This document shows, piece by piece, positions 1 to 5,852 of a DNA stretch of 5,852 nt. Source of the stretch: an uncultured Solirubrobacteraceae bacterium (GTDB lineage Bacteria > Actinomycetota > Thermoleophilia > Solirubrobacterales > Solirubrobacteraceae). The position numbers and the translations under genes are program-made. The stretch spans positions 1-5,852 of the forward strand of contig CADCVT010000473.1 of NCBI GenBank assembly GCA_902806215.1. The letters run 5' to 3'. Numbering within the stretch: the stretch's first letter is position 1; each line of letters starts with the position of its first letter. The notes below the pieces were generated by a model. The model did not search any database, was not told the origin of the DNA, and saw only the letters and a list, made by a program, of their open reading frames with translations.

Positions 1-1416
1 CCCGTTGATGCACGCCGACTTGCCGGCGCCGGTGGTGCCGGCCACGAGCAGGTGCGGCATCTTCGCGAGGTCGGCGGCAACCGCCTTGCCGGCCACGTCC
101 TTGCCCAGGCACACGGTCAGCGGCGACCAGTCGGCCGGCGGCTGCATGAAGACGTCGCCGAGCTGGACGATCTTGCGGCGGTGGTTCGGTACCTCGATGC
201 CGACGGCGGTCTTGCCCGGGATCGGCGCGAGGATCCGGATGTCGGTCGCGGCGAGCGCGTAGGCGAGGTCGTCCTTGAGGTTGGAGACCTTCGACATCTT
301 CGTGCCCGCGCCCAGCCGCAGCTCGTAGCGGGTGATGTGCGGGCCCGCGGTCGTGCCGATGACCTTCGCGTCGACGCCGAAGTGGCCGAGCGCCTCGACG
401 AGGTTCTTCGCCGTCTCCGCCTGGCCGGCGGTGTCGGGCCGGGCCTGCTCGGCCGTCGAGCGCTGCAGCAGCGACGATGACGGGACGCGCCACTGGAACT
501 CGGGGTCGTCGGTGATCGAGCCCCGGTAGCGCCCCATCGGCGTGAGGTCGTCCTCGGTGACCTCGATCGCCTGCGTGGCGGCGGCGACCTCGGCGGCCGA
601 CGGCTCGTCCTCGGCGTCGGGCTCCGGTTCGGGCTCGAACAGCTCGGGCTGCTCCGGCGGCTCCGGGTCGGGCTCGGGGAGCGGCTCCCACACCGGGGCG
701 TCGCCGCGCGTGATGACGGGCTCCGAGTCCTCGATCTCGGGCGGCATGACCACGGCGCCGCGCGGCTTGCGCGCCTTGCCCGCCTGCGTCTTGGCGGCAG
801 GAGCGCGCGCGGGCCGCTGCGGCGCGGCGCTGCGGAACGCCCGCGTGGTGTCGGTCACGGTGTCGCTCGTGGCCTTGATCACGCCGGCGATCGACGCGCC
901 GGTGAGCAGCAGCACGGCGGCGATGAAGAAGAAGATCGCGAGGATGTCGGTGCCGAACCCGCCGATGAGGCTCTCCGACGTGTCGCCGATGAGCTCGCCG
1001 ATCAGGCCGCCGTCTGCCGCCCCGAGCCACAGCGCGGCCCCGAAGAAGAGGCAGATCCCGCCCGAGCGGAACGGCCGGACCGCCGGAAGCACCGGCCGGA
1101 GCACGAGGATCGCCCCGGTCGCGGCGAGCGCCGGCGGCACCCCGTAGGCCATGTCGCCGCCGAGCTCGGTCAGGCCCTCGACGATCTCGCGCCCGAGGGC
1201 TCCCCCGTCGCGGCCGCGGTACAGCACGAACCCCAGGAAGACGGCGAGCGCGACGAGCGCGAGGCCGAGCAGGTCGAAGTGGCGCTGTTCGAAGTGCAGC
1301 CCTGAGGAGGCCTTCTTCTTGCTCTTCGCGCGCGAACGCGGCGGCTGCTTGGCGACCTTGGAGGCGCTGCGCGAGCCGTTGGGCTTGCGCTTGGTGGGAG
1401 TGCGGGCGGCGGGCAT
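1..1416 (-). CDS. ftsK: FtsK/SpoIIIE-type DNA translocase, N-terminal 472 residues (3' end beyond window)
   Basis: This is the septum-anchored ATPase that pumps chromosomal DNA during division. The visible part reads, in order: a very basic N-terminus (residues 1-38, many K/R); four hydrophobic segments at about 47-66, 92-110, 118-132 and 153-176; a linker rich in Pro, Glu and Asp (about 225-275); and the FtsK alpha domain (about 333-412, with GPHITRYEL and IRILAPIPGK). The start of the motor follows, with MPHLLVAGTTGAGKS at 453-467, which contains the Walker A lysine K466. The Walker B and DNA-reading gamma domains lie outside the window. The ATG at 1416 is chosen because a Shine-Dalgarno-like AAGGGTGG sits 8 nt upstream and the basic leader directly precedes the first membrane helix. 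The gene follows the aquaporin by 40 nt on the same strand. Family assignment is firm; only the exact start is open. Confidence 0.95.
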   Translation of the reverse strand, partial: MPAARTPTKRKPNGSRSASKVAKQPPRSRAKSKKKASSGLHFEQRHFDLLGLALVALAVFLGFVLYRGRDGGALGREIVEGLTELGGDMAYGVPPALAATGAILVLRPVLPAVRPFRSGGICLFFGAALWLGAADGGLIGELIGDTSESLIGGFGTDILAIFFFIAAVLLLTGASIAGVIKATSDTVTDTTRAFRSAAPQRPARAPAAKTQAGKARKPRGAVVMPPEIEDSEPVITRGDAPVWEPLPEPDPEPPEQPELFEPEPEPDAEDEPSAAEVAAATQAIEVTEDDLTPMGRYRGSITDDPEFQWRVPSSSLLQRSTAEQARPDTAGQAETAKNLVEALGHFGVDAKVIGTTAGPHITRYELRLGAGTKMSKVSNLKDDLAYALAATDIRILAPIPGKTAVGIEVPNHRRKIVQLGDVFMQPPADWSPLTVCLGKDVAGKAVAADLAKMPHLLVAGTTGAGKSACING

Positions 1417-1424
1417 CTGGCCCG

Positions 1425-1432
1425 CCACCCTT
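1425..1432 (-). promoter_or_regulatory. Ribosome binding site of ftsK
   Basis: The minus strand reads AAGGGTGG, 8 nt before the ATG at 1416. It is a good purine-rich Shine-Dalgarno match in a window where several other starts lack one, and it supports this start. Confidence 0.55.
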
Positions 1433-1456
1433 CGACGCGGCCGGGCCGACCCCTGC

Positions 1457-2242
1457 CTAGCGCGGCTCGTCGTCGACGTCGGGTGCGCGCACCGTCGAGA
1501 GCACCCGCTCGTACAGCAGGGCGCCGAGGACGGCCCCGACGACCGGCGCAATCAGGTAGATCAGGAGGTCGCCGAGCTCACCGCCGACGACGGCGGAGCC
1601 GATCGAGCGCGCCGGGTTGAAGGACGCGCCGGACACGGGGATCATCGCGAGGTGGCCCGCCGCGATGACCAGGCCGATTGCCAGGCCGGCGGACGGGCCC
1701 TCGGCGCGATCGTCGACCGCGGTGCCCTTGACGACGAGGATCAGGACGAACGCGAGGATCACTTCAACAAGGAACGCGGCTCCGGCGCTCACGCCCTCCC
1801 CGGGCTGCGTCACGGTGGCGGCGATGTCCCCGTCTGCGAAGACGACGTCGACGGCGAGCACGCCCAGCAGCGCGCCGATGACCTGCGCGGCGATGTACGC
1901 GGGGGCCGCGAACGCGGGGAACCGGCCGCTGGCGACGAGGCCGATGGTCACGGCGGGGTTCAGATGAGCGCCCGAGACGTGCCCGAACGTATAGGCGGCG
2001 ACCAGGATGGCCAGGCCGAACGCGAGACCGATGAGCAGCTTCTGGCCGGCGTCGTCGGCGCCGCCCGCGGCGAGGATCGCGCCGACGCCGAAGAACAGGA
2101 GCATGAACGTGCCGATGAGCTCGGCGATCGCGGCACCGAGCACCGAGGGCGTGTCGCGCTCCACGGCCTCCCCGTCGTTCACCGAGGTCGCGCCCGCATC
2201 CAACACACCAGGTCTCGTCGTAGTGGCCATGTGCAGGGCCAT
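1457..2242 (-). CDS. Aquaporin, MIP family, water-channel type (AqpZ-like)
   Basis: This is a six-helix membrane channel of 261 residues, close to the usual bacterial aquaporin length plus a non-conserved N-tail of about 33 residues. Both half-helix signatures are intact: SGAHLNPAVT (NPA at 95-97) and SGASFNPARS (NPA at 209-211). Aligned by eye with E. coli AqpZ, the selectivity-filter positions are F75, H197, A206 and R212. The Phe/His pair and the Ser after NPAR (GlpF-type channels have Asp there) point to water rather than glycerol. The start is uncertain. ATG 2242 and ATG 2230 are both possible, neither has a good ribosome site, and a frame open to 2317 would overlap the divergent regulator's leader. 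The first 20 codons include several rare ones (ACT, AGA, CCT, TTG). The gene is divergent from the response regulator and 40 nt upstream of ftsK. I give no gene symbol because orthology to aqpZ was not tested. Confidence 0.93.
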   Translation of the reverse strand: MALHMATTTRPGVLDAGATSVNDGEAVERDTPSVLGAAIAELIGTFMLLFFGVGAILAAGGADDAGQKLLIGLAFGLAILVAAYTFGHVSGAHLNPAVTIGLVASGRFPAFAAPAYIAAQVIGALLGVLAVDVVFADGDIAATVTQPGEGVSAGAAFLVEVILAFVLILVVKGTAVDDRAEGPSAGLAIGLVIAAGHLAMIPVSGASFNPARSIGSAVVGGELGDLLIYLIAPVVGAVLGALLYERVLSTVRAPDVDDEPR

Positions 2243-2247
2243 ATCCC

Positions 2248-2280
2248 GTTGAGGAAGTCTTGAGGCGCCACGTCTACAGT
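2248..2280 (+). promoter_or_regulatory. Candidate OmpR-type direct repeat plus -10 for the two-component genes
   Basis: Two 7-mers, GTTGAGG (2248-2254) and CTTGAGG (2259-2265), are separated by 4 bp, giving an 11-bp period. A -10-like TACAGT follows at 2275-2280, 9 bp after the second repeat. OmpR/PhoB-family regulators are known to bind tandem repeats with this spacing just upstream of the -10, in place of a good -35. There is no acceptable -35 at 16-18 bp here, as expected for an activator-dependent promoter. The repeat also lies 6 nt upstream of the aquaporin start on the other strand, so binding could affect both genes. The sequence pattern is seen directly; its role is inferred. Confidence 0.35.
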
Positions 2281-2290
2281 CCCGCTGCAT

Positions 2291-2303
2291 GGGGCTTCGC
2301 CCC
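2291..2303. repeat. Short GC hairpin in the regulator leader
   Basis: GGGGC (2291-2295) and GCCCC (2299-2303) pair around a TTC loop. The hairpin would lie at the 5' end of a regulator transcript starting near 2287 and about 33 nt before the GTG start. It is small, so a role is uncertain. Confidence 0.3.
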
Positions 2304-2336
2304 CTCGCGACCCCCAAAGCTCAGAATGAAACAGCT

Positions 2337-3023
2337 GTGAGCACGTTCACCAGAGACCCTCGGGTGCTCGTCGTCGAGGACGACGAGGACATCGCGCTGG
2401 CCGTCCAGCGGTCGCTGCGCATGGAGGGCTACGAGGTGCGGATCGCCGTCGACGGCGAGGAGGCGCTGGACCACGCCGTCCAGTTCAGCCCCGACCTGGT
2501 GATCCTCGACCTCGGCCTGCCCAAGCTCGACGGGATGGAGGTCGCCAAGCGCCTGCGCTCCGACGGCGACGTCCCGATCCTCATGCTCACCGCGCGCGAC
2601 GCGCTCGAGGCGCGCGTCGAGGGGCTCGACTCCGGAGCCGACGACTACCTCGTCAAGCCGTTCGAGCGCCAGGAGCTGCTGGCCCGCCTGCGCGCGCTGC
2701 TGCGCCGCCGGCCGCCGCGCGGCTCGCGCAGCTACGTCGTCGGGGACCTCGTCCTCAACCCGGACACCCACGAGGTCGGGCGCGGCGAGCGGCAGATCGA
2801 GCTCACCCAGCGCGAGTTCGAGCTGCTCGAGTACCTCATGCGCAACGAGCGCATCGTGGTGCCGCGCCAGCGGCTGCTCGAGGAGGTCTGGGGCTACGAC
2901 CCGTTCGCGACCACGAACACCATCGAGGTGTTCGTGTCGAACCTGAGGCGAAAGCTGGAGGCCGGCGGTGAGCCGAGGCTCCTACACACGATCCGCGGCG
3001 CCGGCTACGTCCTCCGCGCTTAG
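2337..3023 (+). CDS. OmpR-family DNA-binding response regulator
   Basis: This is a 228-residue two-domain regulator of the OmpR/PhoB class, similar in layout to mycobacterial MprA and PrrA. The receiver domain (about 9-122) has the acidic pocket D15/D16, phosphoacceptor D58 in LVILDLGLP, T85 in LMLTARD and K107 in YLVKPF. The winged-helix domain (about 130-226) shows LTQREFELLEYL, the recognition region TNTIEVFVSNLRRKLE and the closing IRGAGYVLR. The start is taken as GTG 2337. ATG 2289 is in frame, but the codons between (AAA, GCT, AAT, GAA, ACA) are unlike the GC-ending codons of the gene. No clear ribosome site precedes either start, and 2289 would fit a leaderless start 8 nt after the TACAGT. 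It is transcribed with the kinase 14 nt downstream and probably receives phosphate from it. The target genes are unknown; autoregulation through the repeat at 2248-2265 is possible. Confidence 0.95.
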   Translation: MSTFTRDPRVLVVEDDEDIALAVQRSLRMEGYEVRIAVDGEEALDHAVQFSPDLVILDLGLPKLDGMEVAKRLRSDGDVPILMLTARDALEARVEGLDSGADDYLVKPFERQELLARLRALLRRRPPRGSRSYVVGDLVLNPDTHEVGRGERQIELTQREFELLEYLMRNERIVVPRQRLLEEVWGYDPFATTNTIEVFVSNLRRKLEAGGEPRLLHTIRGAGYVLRA

Positions 3024-3029
3024 CTCCGC

Positions 3030-3035
3030 GAGGGG
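3030..3035 (+). promoter_or_regulatory. Ribosome binding site of the sensor kinase
   Basis: GAGGGG lies in the 14-nt gap between the regulator stop (3021-3023) and the kinase ATG at 3038. Its AGG core is 4 nt from the start codon, close but usable, and it supports this start and coupling with the regulator. Confidence 0.5.
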
Positions 3036-3037
3036 CC

Positions 3038-4465
3038 ATGGGCCACGCGTTCAGTGACACCCTCGGGCGGATCCCGATCCGCTGGAAGCTCGCCGGCGGC
3101 TCGGCGCTGCTGACGCTGATCATCCTGTGCGGGTTCGCGGTGGCGGTCGGCGTGCTGACGACGCAGCGGATCCAGGACGACTTCGAGCAGGACGTCCGCG
3201 AGGCGGCCGACCAGCTGCGCGAGGACTACACGGTGGTCAAGTACCTGCGCCTCGAGGACGGCTTCGGCCGCCTGCGCGGCTACAAGATCCTCGCGGCGCG
3301 ACCGAGCCTCGACACCTTCGTGTCCGGGGCGGCCGACGACGCGCACGCGCGGATCATCAGCCCGAGCACCCGCCAGGTCCTGCGCAAGACCAAGGGCGCG
3401 CCCGACCTCGGGCCGCCGCTGGCGAAGACCGTCAAGTACGAGGACATGCTCGTCGAGAACCGCGCGATCACGCTGCGCGACGGCGGCCAGCTCTTCGTGC
3501 AGTTCGCCCGCCCCAAGGACGCCGTCTCGGCAACCGCCCAGCGCGTGCGGCTCTTCCTCGTCGGCGGCGTCATCGGCGGCGCCGGCCTCGCCCTCCTGGC
3601 AGGGCTGATGATCGCCCGCCGCGCGATGTCGCCGATCATCTCGCTCACCGAGACCGCGCGAGACATCGAGCGCACGCGCGACCCCGCGCGGAGGATCGAC
3701 CTCGGCGGCCTGCCCGACGACGAGGTGACCGACCTCGCCCGGACGCTCGACGGGATGCTCCAGGCACTGTCGGCCGCGCGCGGCGAGCAGGAGGCGATGC
3801 TGGTGCGCCAGCGCGAGTTCGTCGCCGACGCCTCGCACGAGCTTCGCACGCCACTGACGTCGGTGCTCGCCAACCTCGACTTCCTCGCGGAGACGCTCAC
3901 CGGCGACCAGGGCGACGCGGCCGCGTCGGCGCTGCGCTCCTCGCACCGCATGCGCCGCCTGGTCCAGGACCTGCTCCTGCTCGCCCGCGCCGACGCCCGC
4001 CGCGTCACGGCGCACGAGCCGCTCGACGTCGCCGACGTCCTCGTCGAGGTCGCGTCGGAGCTCGAGCCGATGACCCAGGGCCACGAGATCTCCGTCGACG
4101 CGCAGCACGCCTACGTGGACGGCGCGCGCGACGAGCTGCATCGCCTCGCGCTCAACCTCATGGAGAACGCGGTCAAGCACACGCCGGACGGCACCCACAT
4201 CCGCGCGACGGTCGCGCGCGACAACGGGATCGTGAGGCTGACCGTCGCCGACGACGGCCCGGGCATCCCCTCCGACCTGCGCGACAAGGTGTTCGAGCGC
4301 TTCGTCCGCGGCGAGGGCGACCGCGGCGGGTCGTTCGGCCTCGGCCTGTCGATCGTCCGCGCGGTGGCGGAGTCGCACGGCGGCTCGGTCGCGCTCGAGT
4401 CCGACAACGGGCACGGGACGACGTTCGTCGTCACGCTGCCGAGCGCGGAGTCGCACAACTCCTGA
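3038..4465 (+). CDS. HAMP-domain sensor histidine kinase, partner of the upstream regulator
   Basis: This 475-residue membrane kinase senses an outside signal and passes phosphate to the response regulator. Two membrane helices (about 18-41 and 171-193) enclose an extracytoplasmic domain of roughly 130 residues that I cannot assign to a known fold. A HAMP linker (about 193-247) follows. The dimerisation/phosphotransfer domain carries DASHELRTPLTSV with the phosphorylated H267. The ATP-binding domain shows the N box NLMENAVKHT (373-382), the G1 box DDGPGI (405-410), the F box VFERFVRG (418-425) and the G2 box GSFGLGLSIV (431-440). All catalytic boxes look intact, so it should be active. The layout matches classic EnvZ/MprB-type kinases. 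It starts 14 nt after the regulator, so the two form one operon, and the RTX-like frame begins 22 nt after its stop. The signal sensed is unknown. Confidence 0.96.
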   Translation: MGHAFSDTLGRIPIRWKLAGGSALLTLIILCGFAVAVGVLTTQRIQDDFEQDVREAADQLREDYTVVKYLRLEDGFGRLRGYKILAARPSLDTFVSGAADDAHARIISPSTRQVLRKTKGAPDLGPPLAKTVKYEDMLVENRAITLRDGGQLFVQFARPKDAVSATAQRVRLFLVGGVIGGAGLALLAGLMIARRAMSPIISLTETARDIERTRDPARRIDLGGLPDDEVTDLARTLDGMLQALSAARGEQEAMLVRQREFVADASHELRTPLTSVLANLDFLAETLTGDQGDAAASALRSSHRMRRLVQDLLLLARADARRVTAHEPLDVADVLVEVASELEPMTQGHEISVDAQHAYVDGARDELHRLALNLMENAVKHTPDGTHIRATVARDNGIVRLTVADDGPGIPSDLRDKVFERFVRGEGDRGGSFGLGLSIVRAVAESHGGSVALESDNGHGTTFVVTLPSAESHNS

Positions 4466-4487
4466 GCGCGGCAGACGTTCCTGCGGC

Positions 4488-4667
4488 GTGCCCCTCCTCC
4501 TCTGTGTCCTGCTGCTGACGCTGTGACCCGCCGTTGCCGACGCGGCATCGGTCGGGCGGGTCTCGACGCCCTGCGACTCCCGGCACTGCATCGGGCAGTC
4601 GCAGCTCGAGTTCGGGGCCGCTCCCGGCGAAGCGAACGACATCCGCATCCGCCACGAGCGCGATGTC
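4488..4667 (+). pseudogene. 5' part of the RTX-like gene: putative signal peptide broken by an in-frame TGA
   Basis: In the frame of the downstream RTX-like gene, GTG 4488 opens VPLLLCVLLLTL, a typical hydrophobic signal-peptide core. TGA follows at 4524-4526, then PAVADAAS, which looks like a signal-peptidase I site (VADA/AS), and then Cys-containing sequence (CDSRHC) and FGAAPGEANDIRI. That last motif resembles the start of the mature domain in related Solirubrobacterales proteins, from memory. Both halves of a signal peptide sit in one frame, so a single nonsense change explains the break. No in-frame ATG, GTG or TTG occurs between the TGA and GTG 4668. The n-region has no Lys or Arg after GTG 4488 and there is no clear ribosome site, so the true start may differ. 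A sequencing error is equally possible. Confidence 0.45.
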
Positions 4668-5306
4668 GTGATCGTCGAGGAGGCTGCCGCCGACCTGCGC
4701 GTCGGCGACGGCCGCGAGGCGGTCGGAGCACGCGGCGCCCGCTGCCGTGCCGACTACATCCTGGTGGACGCCGGCGACGGCGACGGCAGCGACCTCGGAG
4801 AGGACGACCTCCTCGACGGCGGAGCCGGGCGCAACCAGCTCTACGGCCGCGGTGGCGCCGACTCCCTGGTCCTGCTCCTCGGCCGCCTCGGCGACCACGC
4901 CGACGGCGGCTCGGGCGACGACGTCCTCAGCTTCCCGTCCCCACGAACGACGATCGCGTGCGGTGGCGGGTTCGACAGCGTGGACGTCGGCGCCGAGACG
5001 CTGGTCCGGCACGACTGCGAGCGCGTCGGCGGCGGGTTCTGCACCATCGACCTCCACCTGGAGCTGCGGTCGACGCGGGCGGCGATCACGTCGGCCTCCC
5101 CGACGAGAGGACCGCTTCGGGTGCGGCTTGCCGGGCGCGGCCGAGGTGCGCGCGAGGTCGCGACACGCGGGCGGCGACCGCGGCTGAACGCGCTCGGGCG
5201 TCGGCTCCTTCGCCGTGACGGCCGGCTCGTCGTGGTCGTCAGCGCGGAGCTCATCCGGTTCAGGGTGGTGCTGCGACTCGCGCCCGCGACCAGCGCCTCA
5301 AGTTGA
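4668..5306 (+). CDS. RTX-like (hemolysin-type calcium-binding) secreted protein, intact part
   Basis: The frame open from GTG 4668 encodes 212 residues, but similarity to the family clearly begins upstream (see 4488-4667), so this start is only formal. An Asp/Gly-rich stretch (about 34-50) leads into RTX-like nonapeptides: GGAGRNQLY (51-59), GRGGADSLV (60-68) and GGSGDDVLS (80-88). Only the last fits the GGxGxDxLx consensus exactly; such repeats normally bind calcium outside the cell in a beta-roll. A segment with IACGGGFDSVDV and HDCERV (96-120) follows, then a basic C-terminal region with RRLLRRDGRLVVVV (178-191). That layout is common in predicted calcium-binding proteins of Solirubrobacterales. 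Compared with what I remember of that tail, the stretch between 150 and 178 looks short and lacks Cys, so it may be eroded. It lies 22 nt or more after the kinase gene, probably in its operon. Without a working signal peptide the product may not be exported. Confidence 0.6.
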   Translation: MIVEEAAADLRVGDGREAVGARGARCRADYILVDAGDGDGSDLGEDDLLDGGAGRNQLYGRGGADSLVLLLGRLGDHADGGSGDDVLSFPSPRTTIACGGGFDSVDVGAETLVRHDCERVGGGFCTIDLHLELRSTRAAITSASPTRGPLRVRLAGRGRGAREVATRGRRPRLNALGRRLLRRDGRLVVVVSAELIRFRVVLRLAPATSASS

Positions 5307-5386
5307 CCGGGCCCCGTCCGACTACCGGTGTACTCAGCCGCGTCCGTCCTTCCTAAGGCCGGAGCCGCTGTATTGCCTCTCCCTGC

Positions 5387-5418
5387 GGGCGGGGCGGGCC
5401 CCAGCGCTCGCCCCGCCT
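5387..5418 (+). terminator. Strong GC hairpin, probable transcription terminator of the plus-strand operon
   Basis: GGCGGGGCG (5388-5396) pairs perfectly with CGCCCCGCC (5409-5417). Two inner G-C pairs, one inner G-T pair and one outer G-T pair extend the stem to about 13 bp around a 6-nt loop (5400-5405). A pyrimidine-rich CCTTCTTCCT follows at 5421-5430 rather than a pure T tract, as is usual in high-GC actinobacteria. It stands 80 nt after the RTX-like stop and before the selO promoter, the expected place for a terminator. Confidence 0.55.
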
Positions 5419-5429
5419 CACCTTCTTCC

Positions 5430-5473
5430 TCGGTGTTGGTCACCGACCGGGCGCCGGCAGGCCGCGTTAGCCT
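5430..5473 (+). promoter_or_regulatory. Candidate leaderless promoter and inverted repeat before selO
   Basis: TAGCCT (5468-5473) fits the TAnnnT form of an actinobacterial -10 and ends 6 nt before the selO ATG, the spacing typical of leaderless transcripts. No Shine-Dalgarno sequence is present. A 6-bp inverted repeat, TCGGTG (5430-5435) and CACCGA (5441-5446), lies at about the -35 position, where a repressor could bind. No good -35 hexamer is visible. The role of both elements is inferred from position. Confidence 0.35.
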
Positions 5474-5479
5474 CGGATC

Positions 5480-5852
5480 ATGAGCGTCGCCGCCCGTCCG
5501 CTGTTCGCCTTCGACAACTCGTTCGTCCGGGACCTCGAGGGCCTCTACGAGCCATGGCAGGCAGCGCACGCGAGCGCTCCCCGGCTGCTCGCGCTCAACG
5601 AGCAGCTCGCCGGAGAGCTCGGCGCCGACGCCGAGGCGCTGCGTGCGCCCGAGGGCGTCGCGGTGCTCGCGGGCAACGCGGTGCCGGACGGAGCCTCGCC
5701 GGTCGCGCAGGCGTACTCCGGCCATCAGTTCGGCGGGTTCTCTCCGCGCCTGGGCGACGGGCGCGCGCTCCTGCTCGGCGAGGTCCTCGACGTCGAGGGA
5801 CGCCGGCGCGACCTGCACCTGAAGGGCTCGGGCCGCACGCCGTTCGCCCGCG
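5480..5852 (+). CDS. selO: Protein adenylyltransferase SelO (YdiU/UPF0061), N-terminal 124 residues
   Basis: SelO has a pseudokinase fold and transfers AMP from ATP onto Ser, Thr or Tyr of target proteins; in E. coli and mitochondria it is linked to redox and oxidative stress. The visible part has the family signatures in order: FDNSFVRDL (11-19), PRLLALNEQLAGELG (34-48), VLAGNAVPDG (62-71), QAYSGHQFGGFSPRLGDGRA (77-96), LLLGEVLD (97-104) and LHLKGSGRTPFAR (112-124). K115 in the last motif probably corresponds to the ATP-contacting lysine known from the Pseudomonas structure. The family is usually near 480-500 residues, so about three quarters lies beyond the right edge, including the metal-binding residues and any C-terminal Cys. 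The ATG at 5480 is favoured by the alignment and the TAGCCT six bases upstream. It appears to be transcribed separately from the genes to its left. Confidence 0.95.
   Translation, partial: MSVAARPLFAFDNSFVRDLEGLYEPWQAAHASAPRLLALNEQLAGELGADAEALRAPEGVAVLAGNAVPDGASPVAQAYSGHQFGGFSPRLGDGRALLLGEVLDVEGRRRDLHLKGSGRTPFAR

Noticed and set aside
1151..2263. 370-codon plus-strand frame
   Set aside because: It lies opposite the aquaporin and the ftsK start, whose motifs are unambiguous, and its translation has no recognisable family.
2243..2317. 25-residue N-terminal extension of the aquaporin from ATG 2317
   Set aside because: It would overlap the regulator leader, shows no conserved features and has no ribosome site.
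2289..2336. 16-codon N-terminal extension of the response regulator from ATG 2289
   Set aside because: Its codons end in A/T far more often than the gene's, and the receiver domain is complete without it. A leaderless start there cannot be fully excluded.
3127..4518. 463-codon plus-strand frame offset from the kinase
   Set aside because: Arginine-rich low-complexity translation overlapping all kinase catalytic boxes; a frame shadow.
4524..4526. TGA as selenocysteine or programmed readthrough codon
   Set aside because: It lies in a signal-peptide core where selenocysteine has no known purpose, and I see no obvious selenocysteine-insertion hairpin directly after it. Nonsense mutation or sequencing error is simpler.
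3020..4648. 542-codon open frame on the minus strand
   Set aside because: It is antisense to the intact histidine kinase. The translation is Arg/Ala/Val/Asp-rich without domain motifs, as expected for the complement of a GC-biased gene.
4431..5057. 208-codon minus-strand frame, Ala/Val-rich
   Set aside because: It is antisense to the RTX-like frame, which has recognisable nonapeptides; the Val/Ala pattern is the complement of Asp/Gly codons.
4841..5818. 325-codon minus-strand frame
   Set aside because: It runs through the RTX-like gene, the terminator hairpin and the selO start, and its composition is that of an antisense shadow.

Overview
The window is very GC-rich bacterial DNA with G or C at nearly every third codon position. 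It holds housekeeping and signalling genes in the style of a high-GC actinobacterium. The secreted RTX-like protein in the right half has features I know mainly from Solirubrobacterales (Thermoleophilia): an APGEAND motif, degenerate glycine/aspartate repeats, an ACGGG...DCERV segment and a basic RRLLRR...GRL tail. That placement is an inference, not a proof.

Left half, minus strand: an aquaporin (2242 to 1457) is followed after 40 nt by the first 472 codons of an FtsK/SpoIIIE DNA translocase (1416 to 1). The FtsK gene runs off the left edge just after its Walker A motif. Middle, plus strand, divergent from the aquaporin: an OmpR-family response regulator (2337-3023) and, 14 nt later, its HAMP-containing sensor histidine kinase (3038-4465). 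The divergent intergenic region carries a 7-4-7 direct repeat placed like a Pho-box in front of a candidate -10, a plausible site for autoregulation by the OmpR-type regulator and possibly for control of the aquaporin.

Right half, plus strand: 22 nt after the kinase lies a reading frame for a secreted RTX-like protein whose putative signal peptide is broken by an in-frame TGA at 4524-4526. The intact part runs from 4668 to 5306. A strong GC hairpin (5387-5418) probably ends this transcription unit. The last gene, from 5480 off the right edge, is the N-terminal part of SelO (YdiU), the pseudokinase-fold protein AMPylator, with a start that looks leaderless.

The window has no tRNA, rRNA, CRISPR array or insertion sequence that I can see. 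I found no clear new multi-gene system. The points most worth a second look are the interrupted leader of the RTX-like gene, the regulator-like direct repeat between the aquaporin and the two-component genes, and the tight aquaporin-ftsK arrangement.
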